Source: Symbiodinium sp. CCMP2592 (Eukaryota; Sar; Dinophyceae; Suessiales; Symbiodiniaceae). Taken from it: a stretch of DNA of 64,000 nt. Shown here one piece after another: positions 22,678-33,699 of this stretch; the first letter of the stretch is position 1; each line of letters starts with the position of its first letter. A program made the position numbers and the translations under genes. The DNA is taken from positions 186,001-250,000 of the forward strand of contig CAJNDT010000134.1 in NCBI GenBank assembly GCA_905221615.1, read 5' to 3'. The notes beneath the pieces are model-generated. The model had not been told where the DNA came from. It saw only the letters and a program-made list of their open reading frames with translations, and ran no database searches.

Positions 22678-23010
22678 TTAGAACGGTCTACTAAACGGTC
22701 TACAAGGTTCTTTAAGAGAGCCCACCTTCCCATCCGGAGATTTCTCGGCGTCTCGCTTTAGCTCCAAGGCTGAGAGGAAGGCTGCCTGGAGAGCGGCCCA
22801 AAAGGCTTTGGAGGCGTTCTCATTGACGGGTCCTCGCACAGAAAAGCATCCTTTTTGCATGCCTTTCTGGTGGTGCAGGGTCAGGGCGATGATGGGCAAG
22901 AGAAGGGCAAGGCCAGATCCTTTCGTGTCCGGTGCTCCTATGATTCCGCACGCGGCGCCCAGGAGGTGGAGGAAAACCTGCATGGCAAAGCGTGCGCGTG
23001 CCAGATTCAT
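22678..23010 (-). CDS. Hypothetical 110-residue membrane protein on the opposite strand
   Basis: This frame starts MNLARARFAMQVFLHLLGAA, has a second hydrophobic stretch (SGLALLLPIIALTL) and an amphipathic helix (KAFWAALQAAFLSALELKRD) before a Lys/Pro tail. The composition is protein-like. It is one of very few candidates on the - strand in the first 52 kb, which lowers confidence. Confidence 0.33.
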   Translation of the reverse strand: MNLARARFAMQVFLHLLGAACGIIGAPDTKGSGLALLLPIIALTLHHQKGMQKGCFSVRGPVNENASKAFWAALQAAFLSALELKRDAEKSPDGKVGSLKEPCRPFSRPF

Positions 23011-24240
23011 GTCTCATTCCGCTCCGGCCGTTCGCTGTGATTTCTCTCGAAGCAGGCGTGGTAAGGCACGGCGAAGCCGCAGGGACCAGTAAGAGCACAT
23101 GGTGGGTGGCCCAAGTTTGCAGCTTCTCAACCATCGCTCTGCAATGCCATGCTGGCAGGAAGTCAAATTCCGACGTACATGAAAGGGTCGGTTGGTATTG
23201 CTTGGACGTGAAATTAAACTCGGAAGCGGTCTAAGTCCTGTGCCACTTGGGTGCCCATTCTGCTGGAAACTCGTTGCATACGGTTGCAGGAGTCTTCGGT
23301 CTCGGAGTGTTCGTCGCAGTTTGTTGGTGGAGACACGGACAGCTTGGCGCACTGGCGGCGCATAAACTAAGCGCAGACAGAGCAGGATGTCCCTTCCAGT
23401 AACCCTGACGTCACTCGTCCGTCTCAATGAGATTAGATAAGCGGTTTCAGTGTTGCCTTCTGCGGCAGAAATGTGCCGGCTTCACAAGACGGACGATGAC
23501 AGCTCGAAAAGATGGCAGCCAGCCTAGCACTCCAACAAGCCAGCCGATGAATCGCTTAAACAGAATCCGAAGACACTGCTGCTGCTCGGTTGGGAAGGCA
23601 CGGAAAGAAAGATTCTCAGAAAAAGCCTGCGGGCTAAAACACTAAGGGTCCCTGGGACAGAAAGAAGCCTTGTCCACGCAGAAGGGAACCGAACCGTCCT
23701 TGCTAGGACTGCTGGGAATGCTCCCCGAAGCCCTCAGCCTTAAACCCTGCCTATCCCTGCCTTCTTTGGCTCCCCCATTTGCGTGCGCGGAGGTCTTGTC
23801 ACTGGGTGCTGCCCCGAGCCTCGCCTGTGAGGGCATATCATCTTCCGACTTTTAAAATTGTTTTTGTTGCGGGGTTACCCGCGGGACTGTGCTGACTTGG
23901 ATACGAACCTAAAACAGGGCCGAAGTTTATGGCTCAGAACTTTTTATCCGTGTCAGCACCAATCAGTGGGTTGGATCTGCAGGGTGCTCCGGCCAGCAGT
24001 TGCATGCCTACTCTCTTGTGTCACAGCTGTCGTTGAAGTGTGCAAGGCCGAGAGGTGCCCAGCAGTGTGAATAGTACAGTGCATGCGAAGAGCTGGGCTT
24101 TGGACTATGAGACGAAGACTGCCCGCATGTCGTATGGTGGCGCCCTTAAGGGGGGGCCTCTTTTGCCGTGCTAAGTTCTTACTGACTGCGCAGCGACGCA
24201 AGGTCTACATTAGGATGCTGAGAGTCGCGACCCCAGAATC
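23011..24240. other. No gene recognised
   Basis: Short frames on both strands, none with a family pattern. Confidence 0.3.
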
Positions 24241-24249
24241 GAATGCGTC

Positions 24250-24822
24250 ATGTTGCGCAGACAGCGTCCGCTTCGCGGACCTTGTGAACAAGCGTCGGAC
24301 GAGAGTTGGCATGCCGAGGTCAAAGAGGCCGCTGAGGTTTCGTGCTCAGACAAACCTGCCGCCTGCCTGTCTCATGCCACCTGCGGCGTCGCAACGTCAA
24401 GTGCAAAGGCCGGACTTTTCGCCGCCTATGCACGTGCAAGCAAGGACTGCAGAGAGCTGAGGCCAAGGATCAATGACAGCATCTCGCAACCGTGTGTGAG
24501 CTGCTGCACAAACTTTGTCATGATTTTGCAGCTCAGCCGAGGCTTAAGCAGCATGCTATAAATCTTCGCGGATCTTCGTGGACCAGGAAAGACTGGGCCC
24601 TGTGCAGATAAAAAGCAACGCTGAGTGGAGGTGATCTGCCCGTGTTTGCTTGCGGCTCATCGGTCTTCAGAGTCGCGATGTGTGACGAAGCTCGGGGTTC
24701 TGCTCAGTTACTTGTGATTTCCGCAGCTAGCACAAGATTATCCTGCTTGTTCCTAGAGCTGCCTTTGGATTTCGACCACGTAATGGCTGATGCCCGGCAC
24801 CTACAGATCCCATCTGGTTGAT
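24250..24822 (+). CDS. Two candidate exons, unrecognised
   Basis: One frame at 24280-24460 reads CEQASDESWHAEVKEAAEVS and continues with SKDCRELRPRINDS. A separate frame at about 24616-24822, without its own start codon, reads GGDLPVFACGSSVFRVAMCD and then LSCLFLELPLDFDHVMADAR before a stop. Both have protein-like composition. The join is not found. Confidence 0.33.
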
Positions 24823-25530
24823 ACGTTTGTCTACTTTCCAAGATTACAAGTATCCGCATGAACATGAAGTAGACTGCTGCAGAGGAACAGGGCACCGTCA
24901 CGAGAGCAAGGTGGTCATGTTCCTTTTGCTGTTCGTTTCGATCTGTACAGAAGGTTGCTGTGTGCACTGCCAAGTTTGCTGCCGCATCTCACCCTGATGA
25001 CAATGGCTCCAGCTTGTGGCGCGCTAGGCGTTTGTAGAATGTATTATAACTCTCTAATATACGAGGTGTAAGAACAATGCAAACCGGACGTCCAGGCCAA
25101 GAGGGCCCTAGCAAGTTGTGCACAAGATCGATTTCGGGCGTGTGGGATCCGGTCAGCTGCTTCGCCTGGGGGTGGAGCACATGGCCCCTCGGCTTCCGAA
25201 GACTTCGGCTTGTGACGTTTCGACCGACTTGAAACTCTGAGGCGGACTTTTTCTGGATGGACTCGGGCAGCTCCCATTTAGGCATCCGCACGAATGAAGG
25301 GGTGTCTGTCCGAAGCAGCCCAAGCGCAGGCATCCCTGGACAGTTGAGGCAGGTCGTTTTAAGCCCCAGAACAGGTTTGATTATGCGTGCTTTGCGTGGT
25401 CTCTTTGGGGTCCCGCAGGATGCCAGCTGCGTTGACCCATGTGCACACGCCGCAGAAGATTTCCTATGCCCAGGCACATTGCCGTACCACCGCACTCACT
25501 GCAACTCCTCTGCAACTCTGCTGTGAGTAG

Positions 25531-26150
25531 ATGGCGCCTGGCCTGGAGGCTTTTCGCTTCGAGCGGGAGGAGGAGCCTTGCCTCGTGACTCCACCGAAAG
25601 GCGCGGAATCCTTCACCGGCCGAAACGTCGGAGACGGAGCCGCATGCTTCAATGCGCTTCAGGCGCTGTTTCTCCTAGTTTTCGCCAGCCAGAATGGCGA
25701 CAGCATCAGGCTCCATTGAAGGCGCTTTCTCCTTGGTTTTCTCCTCTCACGTCCACTGCGACCGTGGCCGTGAGGATGAGACGAGGCCTGGCTTGAGTGC
25801 CGGCGACGCCGTGAGCACAACGAAGAGCCGACTTTTGTATGAACCCCCGGGAAGTCTCACACCATGGTCAGCGCCAAGCGACGAACGTCATTCTTGGGAG
25901 GCAGTGCGCAGCTCCAATGGGAAGGCTTCCTTTGCCGTCACGTGGCGCTTTCTAGACACAGCCCTGTGTGATTTGTATGGCTGTCCTACCGGCCGAAGCG
26001 TTTGTGCAGGCAGAGCAAAGCGGCCACGTGCGATCAAGTGGAGGAGACTTCAGGGGGGTTCGTGGCTTTGGCCTGCACTCTCATCTGTCCCACTTCGCCG
26101 AGCTGGATCTATGAAGGAGACTCTGCGGGACGTTCGAGTTCTGTCATCAG
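25531..26150 (+). CDS. Possible 5' exons of the NIF-domain phosphatase gene
   Basis: An ATG frame at 25531 (MAPGLEAFRFEREEEPCLVT) and a second frame with MKETLRDVRVLSSGG near 26112-26151 look coding and lie just upstream of the phosphatase exons. The latter ends at CATCAG|GTGGCG. Whether and how they join the downstream exons is unresolved. Confidence 0.3.
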
Positions 26151-26191
26151 GTGGCGATACCACTGGTTGGTCCTGGCAGGACATTCGCACA

Positions 26192-27598
26192 GCTCTGCAG
26201 GTGTTGTCTGAAGATTATTCTCCGCAGGAGCTGCCAGAGCAAGTGCGGAATGCTTTGCGGTTCTTGCGGACGCTGCCAGCCCTGCCGCACAGCGTTGGAA
26301 CCAGGTCTCACTGCAAGGCATGCTGGAGCGCTGAAGCTTGAAGCCTTTTGTTCCGCCAGGCCTTTTCTCCCTGCTACTTGGCCTCTGGAAGCCAAGCCGA
26401 CCCTGGTTTTGGACCTGGATGAAACTCTCGCCCTGCCCGCAGCGCCTGTAGGGGGTATCAGGATCACCGGAACTTCCGAGTCCCTTTTCCCAGCGGCCCG
26501 AGGTGCATTGCTGTCGAGGATCGTCTCCTGTTGACATCATCCGACCACCTGACTTGCAGGTGGAGGCTGCAGTCTTTCGCAATCTTTCGCAGATGCCCTC
26601 ACGAACATGATGTGATTTTGCTTGTCGGCTGCCTGTTCAGTTCGATGACGCCGTTGGCTCTGGGCGCGTTTATTATCGCCCGTTCGCGCAAATCTTTCTG
26701 GAGGTTGGTGCCGGCCAGAGCTTAAACTGCTAAAGTTTACTGCTAAGGCTTAACAGATTTGGAAGTAGACGGTCGCCGCGACAGGTGCATTCCACGAGAC
26801 TGAGACATGACTGGCAGGTGATCTCCAGAACGTTCGAAGTTGTGATCTTCACGGCTTCGCAGCAATCTTATGCTGACCAGGCGGAGTGCACAACCTGACT
26901 GAGGCGTAGAGGTATACAGTTTGCAAGCGAGTCACTGCGATGGCACCGTGCAATCCATTTGCATGCAGATTTGCGACTCTACAGGTGATAGATGCCTTGG
27001 ACCCAAAACGTGCCTTTGTTGCTCATCGGCTATACCGCCAACATTGTACGGACTGCTGCATTCTTGACGATGGTTGCTCAGATCCTGTTGGAAAATGATA
27101 GCAGTTGCTCCTGGCAGAAGCACCCGCAGGAGTTTCACGGTGCCTACTTTAAGGAGCTTGGTCTTCTTGGTAGATCCTTGTCCAAGGCTGAAGTGTGGGA
27201 TGCCCCCGCCCCTGGCCAGTGCGCACAACTAGTGCCCGCTCCTGCCAGTGCGTGCTGATCGACAACTCCCCTGTCTCCGTCGCCTGCAACGCCGAGAACA
27301 GCGCCGGAGCCTCGGAGAGACCGCCGCTCCGGCTTGCGGATCCGAGAAGCCTTCGTAGAGAGTCGTTGGTGGTGCCTTCAAAATCAAGTCTGAGGTCCTG
27401 ATTCGCAGTTGGTACGGCGACTTGGCGGACCAGGACGGGAGGAGAAAAAGAGGTTAAACGAGGAAGTGTTGTATTTCCCCCCCCTGTGGGTTTTGCCACG
27501 GGAAGTATTGATCTCTTCCGAGTGTGGGTCGTCGCACAGTCCTCTGGCAGGAGCTGCTTGCCCTTCGCGAAGTGCTGGAGGTTTTCGTGGGGATTTAG
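26192..27598 (+). CDS. FCP1/SCP-like (NIF domain) HAD phosphatase, multi-exon
   Basis: Catalytic motif DLDETL (DxDxT/V, acceptor and acid-base aspartates) lies in KPTLVLDLDETL on the exon from 26360. Conserved NIF blocks follow in order: SGRVYYRPFAQIFLE (26641-26703), FEVVIFTASQQSYADQ (26818-26880), VIDALDPKRAFVAHRLYRQH (26985-27050), GAYFKELGLLGRSLSK (27130-27186), CVLIDNSPVSVACNAEN (from 27249), WYGDLADQ (27409-27433) and ELLALREVLEVFVGI ending at TAG 27598. This is the whole NIF fold. Such enzymes dephosphorylate Ser/Thr, classically in the RNA polymerase II tail. Introns that fit: 26305-26359 GT, 26704-26817 GT, 26881-26984 GC, 27051-27129 GA, 27187-27248 GC, 27434-27550 GA. Between DLDETL and 26641, and at 27300-27408, joins are less certain. 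The N-terminus (DIRTALQVLSEDYSPQELPE) is not a known domain. Confidence 0.85.
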
Positions 27599-27599
27599 G

Positions 27600-28960
27600 C
27601 ATCTCATTTCACCGAGTCCTTTGCCATGGCCCCGTGCTGCCAGGACATGCGACACTCATCCACTCGAGGATCGAAGCTTCACCACGACACAAAACTCTGC
27701 TGTGCGTGTCTTTGGACAACCTTAGAGTCAATCTTCCGTGCTTTCCAGGCATCGGATTTGACAGGCGCCGTGCTTAGATGCATGTTTGAATGTTACGCAG
27801 TCGCCGCACCTTACAGCACAACGGAGAGCTTTGTCTGAAGGTACTTGTCACGACCCCAGAACCTTCACGACTTCCTGCAGGCAGAGAGCAGCGCTCCGTC
27901 GTGTTTTCGCACCTTGCGTCAGAGTTGAAGGTGCCCTTGGCGGTTCTCCTTCACGACTGCTTAGAACGGCCTGGCCAAGCTCAAACCGGCGCTGGCCAAG
28001 GTGCTTGGACAGCTATCTTCTGCTCTCATGGACGGCACTCTGCACCCTACAAAAACGAAAGCCTACAGACAACTTACAGCCCACGCACATCTCTAAACCC
28101 GAGCAACAATCCCTCCCCCCCGACAAGCCCATCAATGCTGCAACACCGCAAACCCGTAAAGCACCCTGCGGTCCCAACCACGCCAAAACACAGAGCCGCA
28201 AATCACGCGCAGCCGTCGAATTGTGAATCATAGAACTACTCTACACTGTGAAGGCTTGCAGCCCTGAGCAGGTTTCCAACGCTGGAAAATCGTATTACAA
28301 AACGCCTTAAACCCCAGCCTTAGAACAGAATCTCAACCTTTGCAGTCCCCCAAAACCAAGACGTGTCGCAAAGAAAGCCAACAGATCTCGAGCAGCAAGT
28401 CATGCCCAACAAGCACTGGAAAAAAACACATGTGCTCGTGATTGCCAAGATGTTGTACACCCTGCAAGGTCAGGGGTGTCGCCCCCGCTGAGGCGAGCCC
28501 AGGGGGTTACATGAACTGAAAGGCTGCTTTGAAGGAGCGTACTGCGCATCCTCAAATTAGTTTTTTAGTGTGAAATCTCAGATAAAGCTTCTGAGAATCT
28601 ATGGCAGCAGTCATGTGCTGCATGATACTCTAGTCGCGGGACAGGGCTCGGCTGTGAAATCGCAGCCTGTACAACGCAACAATGGGTGTGTTGCGAAACA
28701 CTCTATTCGCACCTGATCGCTTGTCGCATGTTGTACATGGCTCCGTAAGCACTTTGGCACCCTTGGAAACCCATTTGAATCCAAAGTTAGTTTCCCAATT
28801 TGGTGTTTTGTCCCAAATTGCATTCCAACGGCAGCAGAGGGGGTTTAGGGTTTATGGTCGGAGTCTAAAGGGGAATGTGGATGTGCAAGGGTAGGAGCGG
28901 CTACAAGCAGCGAGGCTGCGGAAGGGGGGGGGGGTAGGGATAAGTCAGCCGCCTGCATGG
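27600..28960. other. No gene recognised
   Basis: Downstream of the phosphatase stop. A + frame at 27790-28233 is long but Pro/Ser/Asn-rich toward its end and has no family pattern. A G-run lies near 28925-28934. Confidence 0.3.
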
Positions 28961-28975
28961 TCATCTTCGGGATCT

Positions 28976-29000
28976 TCATAGATTCATAGATTCATAGATC
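28976..29000 (+). repeat. Microsatellite, TTCATAGA repeats
   Basis: TTCATAGATTCATAGATTCATAGA: three copies of a 9-bp unit. Confidence 0.8.
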
Positions 29001-29347
29001 ATGGACGTCTGAGAGCCCATGTCTCTACTGATGTTATAGCCGACGGCTCAAGCTCAGTCCCGAGTGTCTGAGGCTCCGAAGCCGCAGGCGAGCGCAGGTT
29101 TAACTGGTGATATGTCCCTTTGCCCTTTGTGCTCCGAGGATGGGTCAGACTGCCTGTGCGGAATCCATCTGCCAGCCAACGGTCCCATCCTGAAGACTGC
29201 GTGCTCCCATTTGTCTGACCTGTTCTCTGACTCGATGGTCTGACTACAAGGCGAAAGTCAGCACGGAATCGGAAATCACCTACTGCAACAACGACCGTGA
29301 AACCAAGCCAGTCGACAAGGCGACTTCGGCAACATATTAATGTGTGT

Positions 29348-29467
29348 GTAATATATATATATATATCTATATCTATATATCTATATATCTATATATCTAT
29401 ATATCTATATATCTATATATCTATATATCTATATATCTATATATCTATATATCTATATATCTATATA

Positions 29468-29508
<41 letters not shown>

Positions 29509-29530
29509 ATATATATATATATATATATAT
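29348..29530 (+). repeat. Long TA/TATATATC microsatellite
   Basis: About 180 bp of ATATATCT octamers (roughly fourteen in a row) grading into pure (TA)n, then TTTGTATATATA. It reads as Tyr/Ile runs in all frames and on both strands; these are not genes. Confidence 0.97.
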
Positions 29531-29539
29531 GAGATATAT

Positions 29540-30130
29540 GCATGTAGACAAGACTTGGCTCTGGACAGGTCGGACAGGTTCCACTTCCAAGGCTGCTGGG
29601 AGCAAAAGAGGACTCGGGCAAAGTGAGCGCGTGTGCCCCAGAGTCTCACCCATATCTGGCTCAGCTGCCACATTGAAGCTGCAGATCGTCTAAGGGTGAT
29701 AAGTCGTCGCCACTGAAGGAGGATTGGAGGGTGTGCCGAAGGGCTGTGGAACTGTGGAATGCAAGCGTCTTGAGATAGGACGAGGAAGCTCTTGGAGGTG
29801 TTGATCTGGAAGGAGACGCCGAAGCCATGTTCCCAGTTCTCATTCAGTCTTACGTGCCAGTGCTGCTTGATGCTACTTGTGCGACGCACGTGGTGTAACG
29901 GCAGCAGCAGCGCAGCACCAAGGCAGCGTCAAGTATCAGGGTGGAGTTTCCAAGCGCTGAAGAGCTTTTAGATGCAGGCCGGGCTGCGACATTCGCAACA
30001 CGAGAGCTCAGAGAGGGTGCTCTGTGACCAGGCCGCCACAACAGCAGCAAGGAGAGCAAGGCTCGAAAGTTTCCGGGTGGCGACAGGCGACGGCGCACTG
30101 CACCCTGTGTCGCCGCCAGGCCCAAAGAAA
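29540..30130. other. No gene recognised
   Basis: Frames without family patterns on both strands. Confidence 0.3.
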
Positions 30131-30144
30131 GCTGGAGAGGCCTC

Positions 30145-30420
30145 CTAAACCCTAAACCCCTTTAAACCCCTAAACCCCTAAACCCCTAGACCCCTTTAAA
30201 CCCCTAAACCCCTAGACCCCCTGAGCCCCTAAACCCTGCCGATGTGTGTGGCGCGCAGTCGAAATCGTAGAGACCTGGCAGGGCCGAAGCCCGAAAGCAA
30301 GTGCTTCCGTTTCTGCTGTACACCTGCCATGATTACAGGTTAGGGTCTAGCGTCTAGCGTTTAGGGGTTTAGGGGTTTAGGGGTTTAGGGGTGTAGGGTT
30401 TAGGGTTTAGGGATTACAGA
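30145..30420. repeat. Two interstitial telomere-like tracts facing each other
   Basis: Left tract 30145-30236: CCCTAAAC and CCCCTAAA, AGACCCC variants. Right tract 30352-30412: GGGTTTAGGG and GGGGTTTAGG. They are reverse complements separated by about 115 bp, so the locus can fold back. The units resemble TTTAGGG, the telomere repeat reported for dinoflagellates and plants. Confidence 0.8.
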
Positions 30421-30605
30421 TTGAAAAAGATTTCTCATGACTGTCGTCCTGGGAGTTTTATCGTCGGTTTCTCCTTGCTTCTCGGATGCTACGTAAGCAA
30501 CGCAAGGCAGAACGGCTTCCACACCGTGAAGTCAAAGAGGACGTTCTTCTGGAGGCCGCAGTGATAGCGGCCAGCCGGGACGTGCCTCCTTGCAGCAGCG
30601 TGCAG

Positions 30606-31379
30606 GTCATGGTATCCTCTGCACACTGCTGTGAAACACAACGACCTGGAAACGGTGCGGCTTTTGATCACAGCAGGCCGCACTTCTGCGCTGCTCTTGC
30701 TGTCGGGAGGGTGCTGCTTGTCCTTGAGGTGCGGACCCGCAGAAGCTGAACTCCAGGGGTGAGACGCCGCTTTGGTTAAAATCTCCGCATGTAGGATGCG
30801 TCTTGCTTGGCCAGACAGTGTCCATGGCCCCATGGCTATTCGTTTGAAAGAGGATGCTTGCTTGCGTATGTGCCATATCGGGACCCGGCGTCTGAGGCCT
30901 GAGCAGCTGGCTGAGCGCCAAGGGCTCGGAGAGCGTAGCATCATCCGATGAACTACCCTCGATTCCGGATCCTGAGTATTGGCGAGGCCTGAACCGATCG
31001 GGTTCCCATGTTGACATCATTGATGCCTTGCATCACGCGAAGGCATCTGAATCTGGCGCTTTCCAGCTCATTCGTATGGTCCTGCGGCCAGGGGAAGCGC
31101 AAGAAGTCATCCAAGCACCCACCTGATGCAGAGTCCTCGATGAAGGCCGGAGCCCTTTCAGAGCAGCCGTGAGCATGACAAGTCCGTGCCTCTCTCTCTC
31201 TGCAGACGAGTCCTGCCACTCAGGGCAAGGCCAGCATGGCCAGCACAGCATCGTCACTGGAGATTACACCCCGAGGCAGCCAACGGATGTTGCAGAGAGG
31301 GAGACGGAGCGGACCGTTGAAGCAGATTTCAATGGACATTGTTAAGACAGAGGAAAGTAAGATGTGCAATACAATGTAG
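30606..31379 (+). CDS. Ankyrin-repeat protein, multi-exon
   Basis: After a GCAG acceptor the frame reads YPLHTAVKHNDLETVRLLIT, a full ankyrin signature (TPLHxAxxxNxxExVxLLI). The next exon, after CCCGCAG near 30747, gives KLNSRGETPLWL, the start of a second ankyrin repeat. A third exon (about 30910-31125) reads VASSDELPSIPDPEYWRGLN and DIIDALHHAKASESGAFQLI. The last starts after a CTCTCTCTGCAG acceptor at 31206, reads TSPATQGKASMASTASSLEI and stops at TAG 31379. Ankyrin repeats bind other proteins; no catalytic domain is visible in these exons. Upstream exons probably exist (frame at 30486: EDVLLEAAVIAASRDV). The intron before the third exon is not defined. Confidence 0.65.
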
Positions 31380-32190
31380 ACGAAGACGAGGATGCAGGCG
31401 CGGGAGAGAGACACCGAGCGTCGGCTGAAGTAACGCACCTTTGGCTGCTCCCCCCACTGGAAACGCGTGGGTGTTGTCTTAGCCTTGGATGGCGAATCAG
31501 TTCGACCAGCATGTATCAGGGGGACCAAAGGCCGTGGAAGAGGCGACTACTGGACCGGTCGAAACACTGCATCGAGAAGTTTGTCGCAGTCGCGAAAGGA
31601 GAGAGCTGAGAGGCAGCCACCCAGAGAGACATCGAGAGCGACGGAGCAAGGGAGCAGAGGCTCGAGTATGCGTAGACCGAGGCACTGCCCGAGTAACCCT
31701 TCCCTGACTCGCTGCAAAGAGGCAAGCAACAAGCAAGCATGCAAAAGAGTCTTGGGATCGCACAGCTGTGGTTGTAGAGAGTTGGTTACTGGTGTGGGCT
31801 TGGTTCTCGAACTGTTGGACGGGCTAAGTCTGAGTGGAGGAGCATCTCGATCTCGAGCATTGCCTGCTTGACCCTCGAGCTTATCCACTTCCTGACTAAC
31901 AATAAGTATAACATCTGAGGCGGACGATGAACCCAAGACCTGCAGGCGCCCGGCGCACACAGCGTTGGCCCTTAATCGGGTGACTAAGACTAGAAGAGAT
32001 CGAGGTCCTGAAAGTCTGGGAGAGGAAGCGAGGCAGACCCGCCTGAAAGAGCTCCGAAACGCTAGAAGAAGAGGCTGTTTTTCAAGTGCAAGTGTCGGGC
32101 ACTTTTCTTGTTTCAACATGGCAGTACCTCAACATGCTGTGCGAACGCAGCTAGTTCTGCGGAGTTGCTTCGAATGCTGCTCTCGTCAGG
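31380..32190. other. No gene confidently recognised
   Basis: A 190-codon frame on the - strand (32119 to 31547) and a 134-codon frame on the + strand (31467-31871) overlap. Neither has a known pattern, and GC-rich repeated Arg/Ser codons explain much of both. Confidence 0.25.
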
Positions 32191-32193
32191 TGT

Positions 32194-32634
32194 GTGAAAC
32201 GAGCCGAAGACTTGCAAAGCCAAGGTGGTAATTCAGATGAGTCTTCCCGCTTTTCAGTAGCACTGCAGGACGTGAAAGATCCCGTTTCGTATGAGCTTTG
32301 TGTATTTCTGCTCGAGTTTCTCTCAACATTGCATGCAGAACTCGCCGTACTTTCGCGGTGTTCACTTGTCCGTTTGCTGGCCATCCACAGCCATGGCCAG
32401 TTTGGACGCACGGCACATGCACCGCCTTCCAACCGCGAAGGGTCAAAGGCTAGCGAATGCACCGATTCACCTGCTCAGGTCGTCGCGTCGCCGACCGCGA
32501 CCTTGGCATTTGCACAGCACAAGTGTCTGTCCACATACACTTTCGGCTCAGTCAGCCTTGCCACCGACAGAGATGAGGGCACTGGTGGCAAGTGTCAGAT
32601 ACAGACAGGTGCGGCAGCAGCTAGCAGGCAGTGA
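32194..32634 (+). CDS. Hypothetical coding segment
   Basis: A 146-codon + frame begins MKRAEDLQSQGGNSDESSRF and has a Leu-rich middle (YELCVFLLEFLSTLHAELAV) that looks helical, then a less structured tail. The first half is the more convincing part. No family recognised. Confidence 0.3.
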   Translation: MKRAEDLQSQGGNSDESSRFSVALQDVKDPVSYELCVFLLEFLSTLHAELAVLSRCSLVRLLAIHSHGQFGRTAHAPPSNREGSKASECTDSPAQVVASPTATLAFAQHKCLSTYTFGSVSLATDRDEGTGGKCQIQTGAAAASRQ

Positions 32635-33536
32635 CGAAGCAGTCAAGTAGTTTTTTATCAGCAACAGAGCATCAGAATGACGTATCCAGCTTTACCGCCC
32701 AGGGGCACAGCTTGATGCGTGCATCTGTGTAAAGCTTAAATGGGGATCGTGGATGCGATAGGTTGCGCTGCTGGACGCTTGGTGGTCAGTTGAACCATGC
32801 ATGAGATCGGCGGTCCGGCGCATCCCTAACTTCCACGCTGAGGAGCCTCATGCCGCTGTATGCCATCAATGCCAGCAGAGGCAAGGATGGTCCCAGGGCG
32901 AGCTGAAACGCGCCAAATCTGCGACACATCGCCAGGTGTTCGCTTTCATGGAGTGCCTCCACGTGGTGCACAGATCTGCCGTCTCCCCGCCAGGTACAGC
33001 CACGAGGCCCTAGTCTGATGCAACAAGATTTCTTTTGGGAAGGCTTAATTGCAGTAAAACCAAGCAGAGCAGGCGAGTGACGAAGACGAGGAGCTTGACT
33101 GTGGATGGCTTACTCGCCTTGCTGCTACCATGCTGCAAAGCCGAACTGCTGAGGGCCGGCTCAGTCAGAAGCATCAGATTCATCACAGAGGCCAGGCAAG
33201 TCCTTTTACTGAAACAGATTCTGTGGCATTACCTCCGTTTGGCACACATGGGTCTTTCTTCAGCTGACCTGCAGTGTGAACGATTTCGTCTTGAACCCGC
33301 CGGACGGCATGTCAGAGGCAAGTGGGCAGTGTACAGCTTAGTCCCACTTAGCTACATAATAGAGCTGAAGCCCTGCATCGAAGGTTGATTCGGGTTCTGC
33401 TGCAAGCCCTACTGTCAGGCTGCATGCTTACTCAGGGGTCGAAAGCTTTACTGAAGCAGCTGCCCTGACCAGTCGGCACAGCTCCACGTACGAGCTGCCG
33501 AGATTCGGTCGATGCCTTTGGTTGCGAATGCAGAGC

Positions 33537-33539
<3 letters not shown>

Positions 33540-33575
<36 letters not shown>
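33540..33575 (+). repeat. (TC)n microsatellite
   Basis: About seventeen TC dinucleotides in a row (33541-33574). Confidence 0.97.
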
Positions 33576-33577
<2 letters not shown>

Positions 33578-33699
33578 TGTGTCATTATGTGTGTGCGAGA
33601 GGACTTGCAGACTCCGACCTTTCCGAGACCGACTTTCTTGGTGTCGGCGAGGCAGGGGCGAATGGCAGCTTGCCGTGGAGCCCTTCACCAGTTCGCTAG

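Noticed and set aside
28034..28043. GGCACTCTGC in the + block
   Set aside because: Only 10 of 11 bases of the repeat, no TT extension and isolated. Chance match.
29037..29052. TAGCC...GGCTCAAG resembling the spliced leader
   Set aside because: Only 13 of 19 bases fit with a gap, and no gene or repeated context follows. A GGCTCAAG 8-mer is expected about once per strand in 64 kb.
29297..29671. Tyr/Ile-repeat open frames on both strands
   Set aside because: Translation of the TATATATC microsatellite.
31547..32119. 190-codon Leu-rich frame on the - strand
   Set aside because: Could not be separated from an overlapping + frame, and no family pattern. Left as unresolved rather than called.
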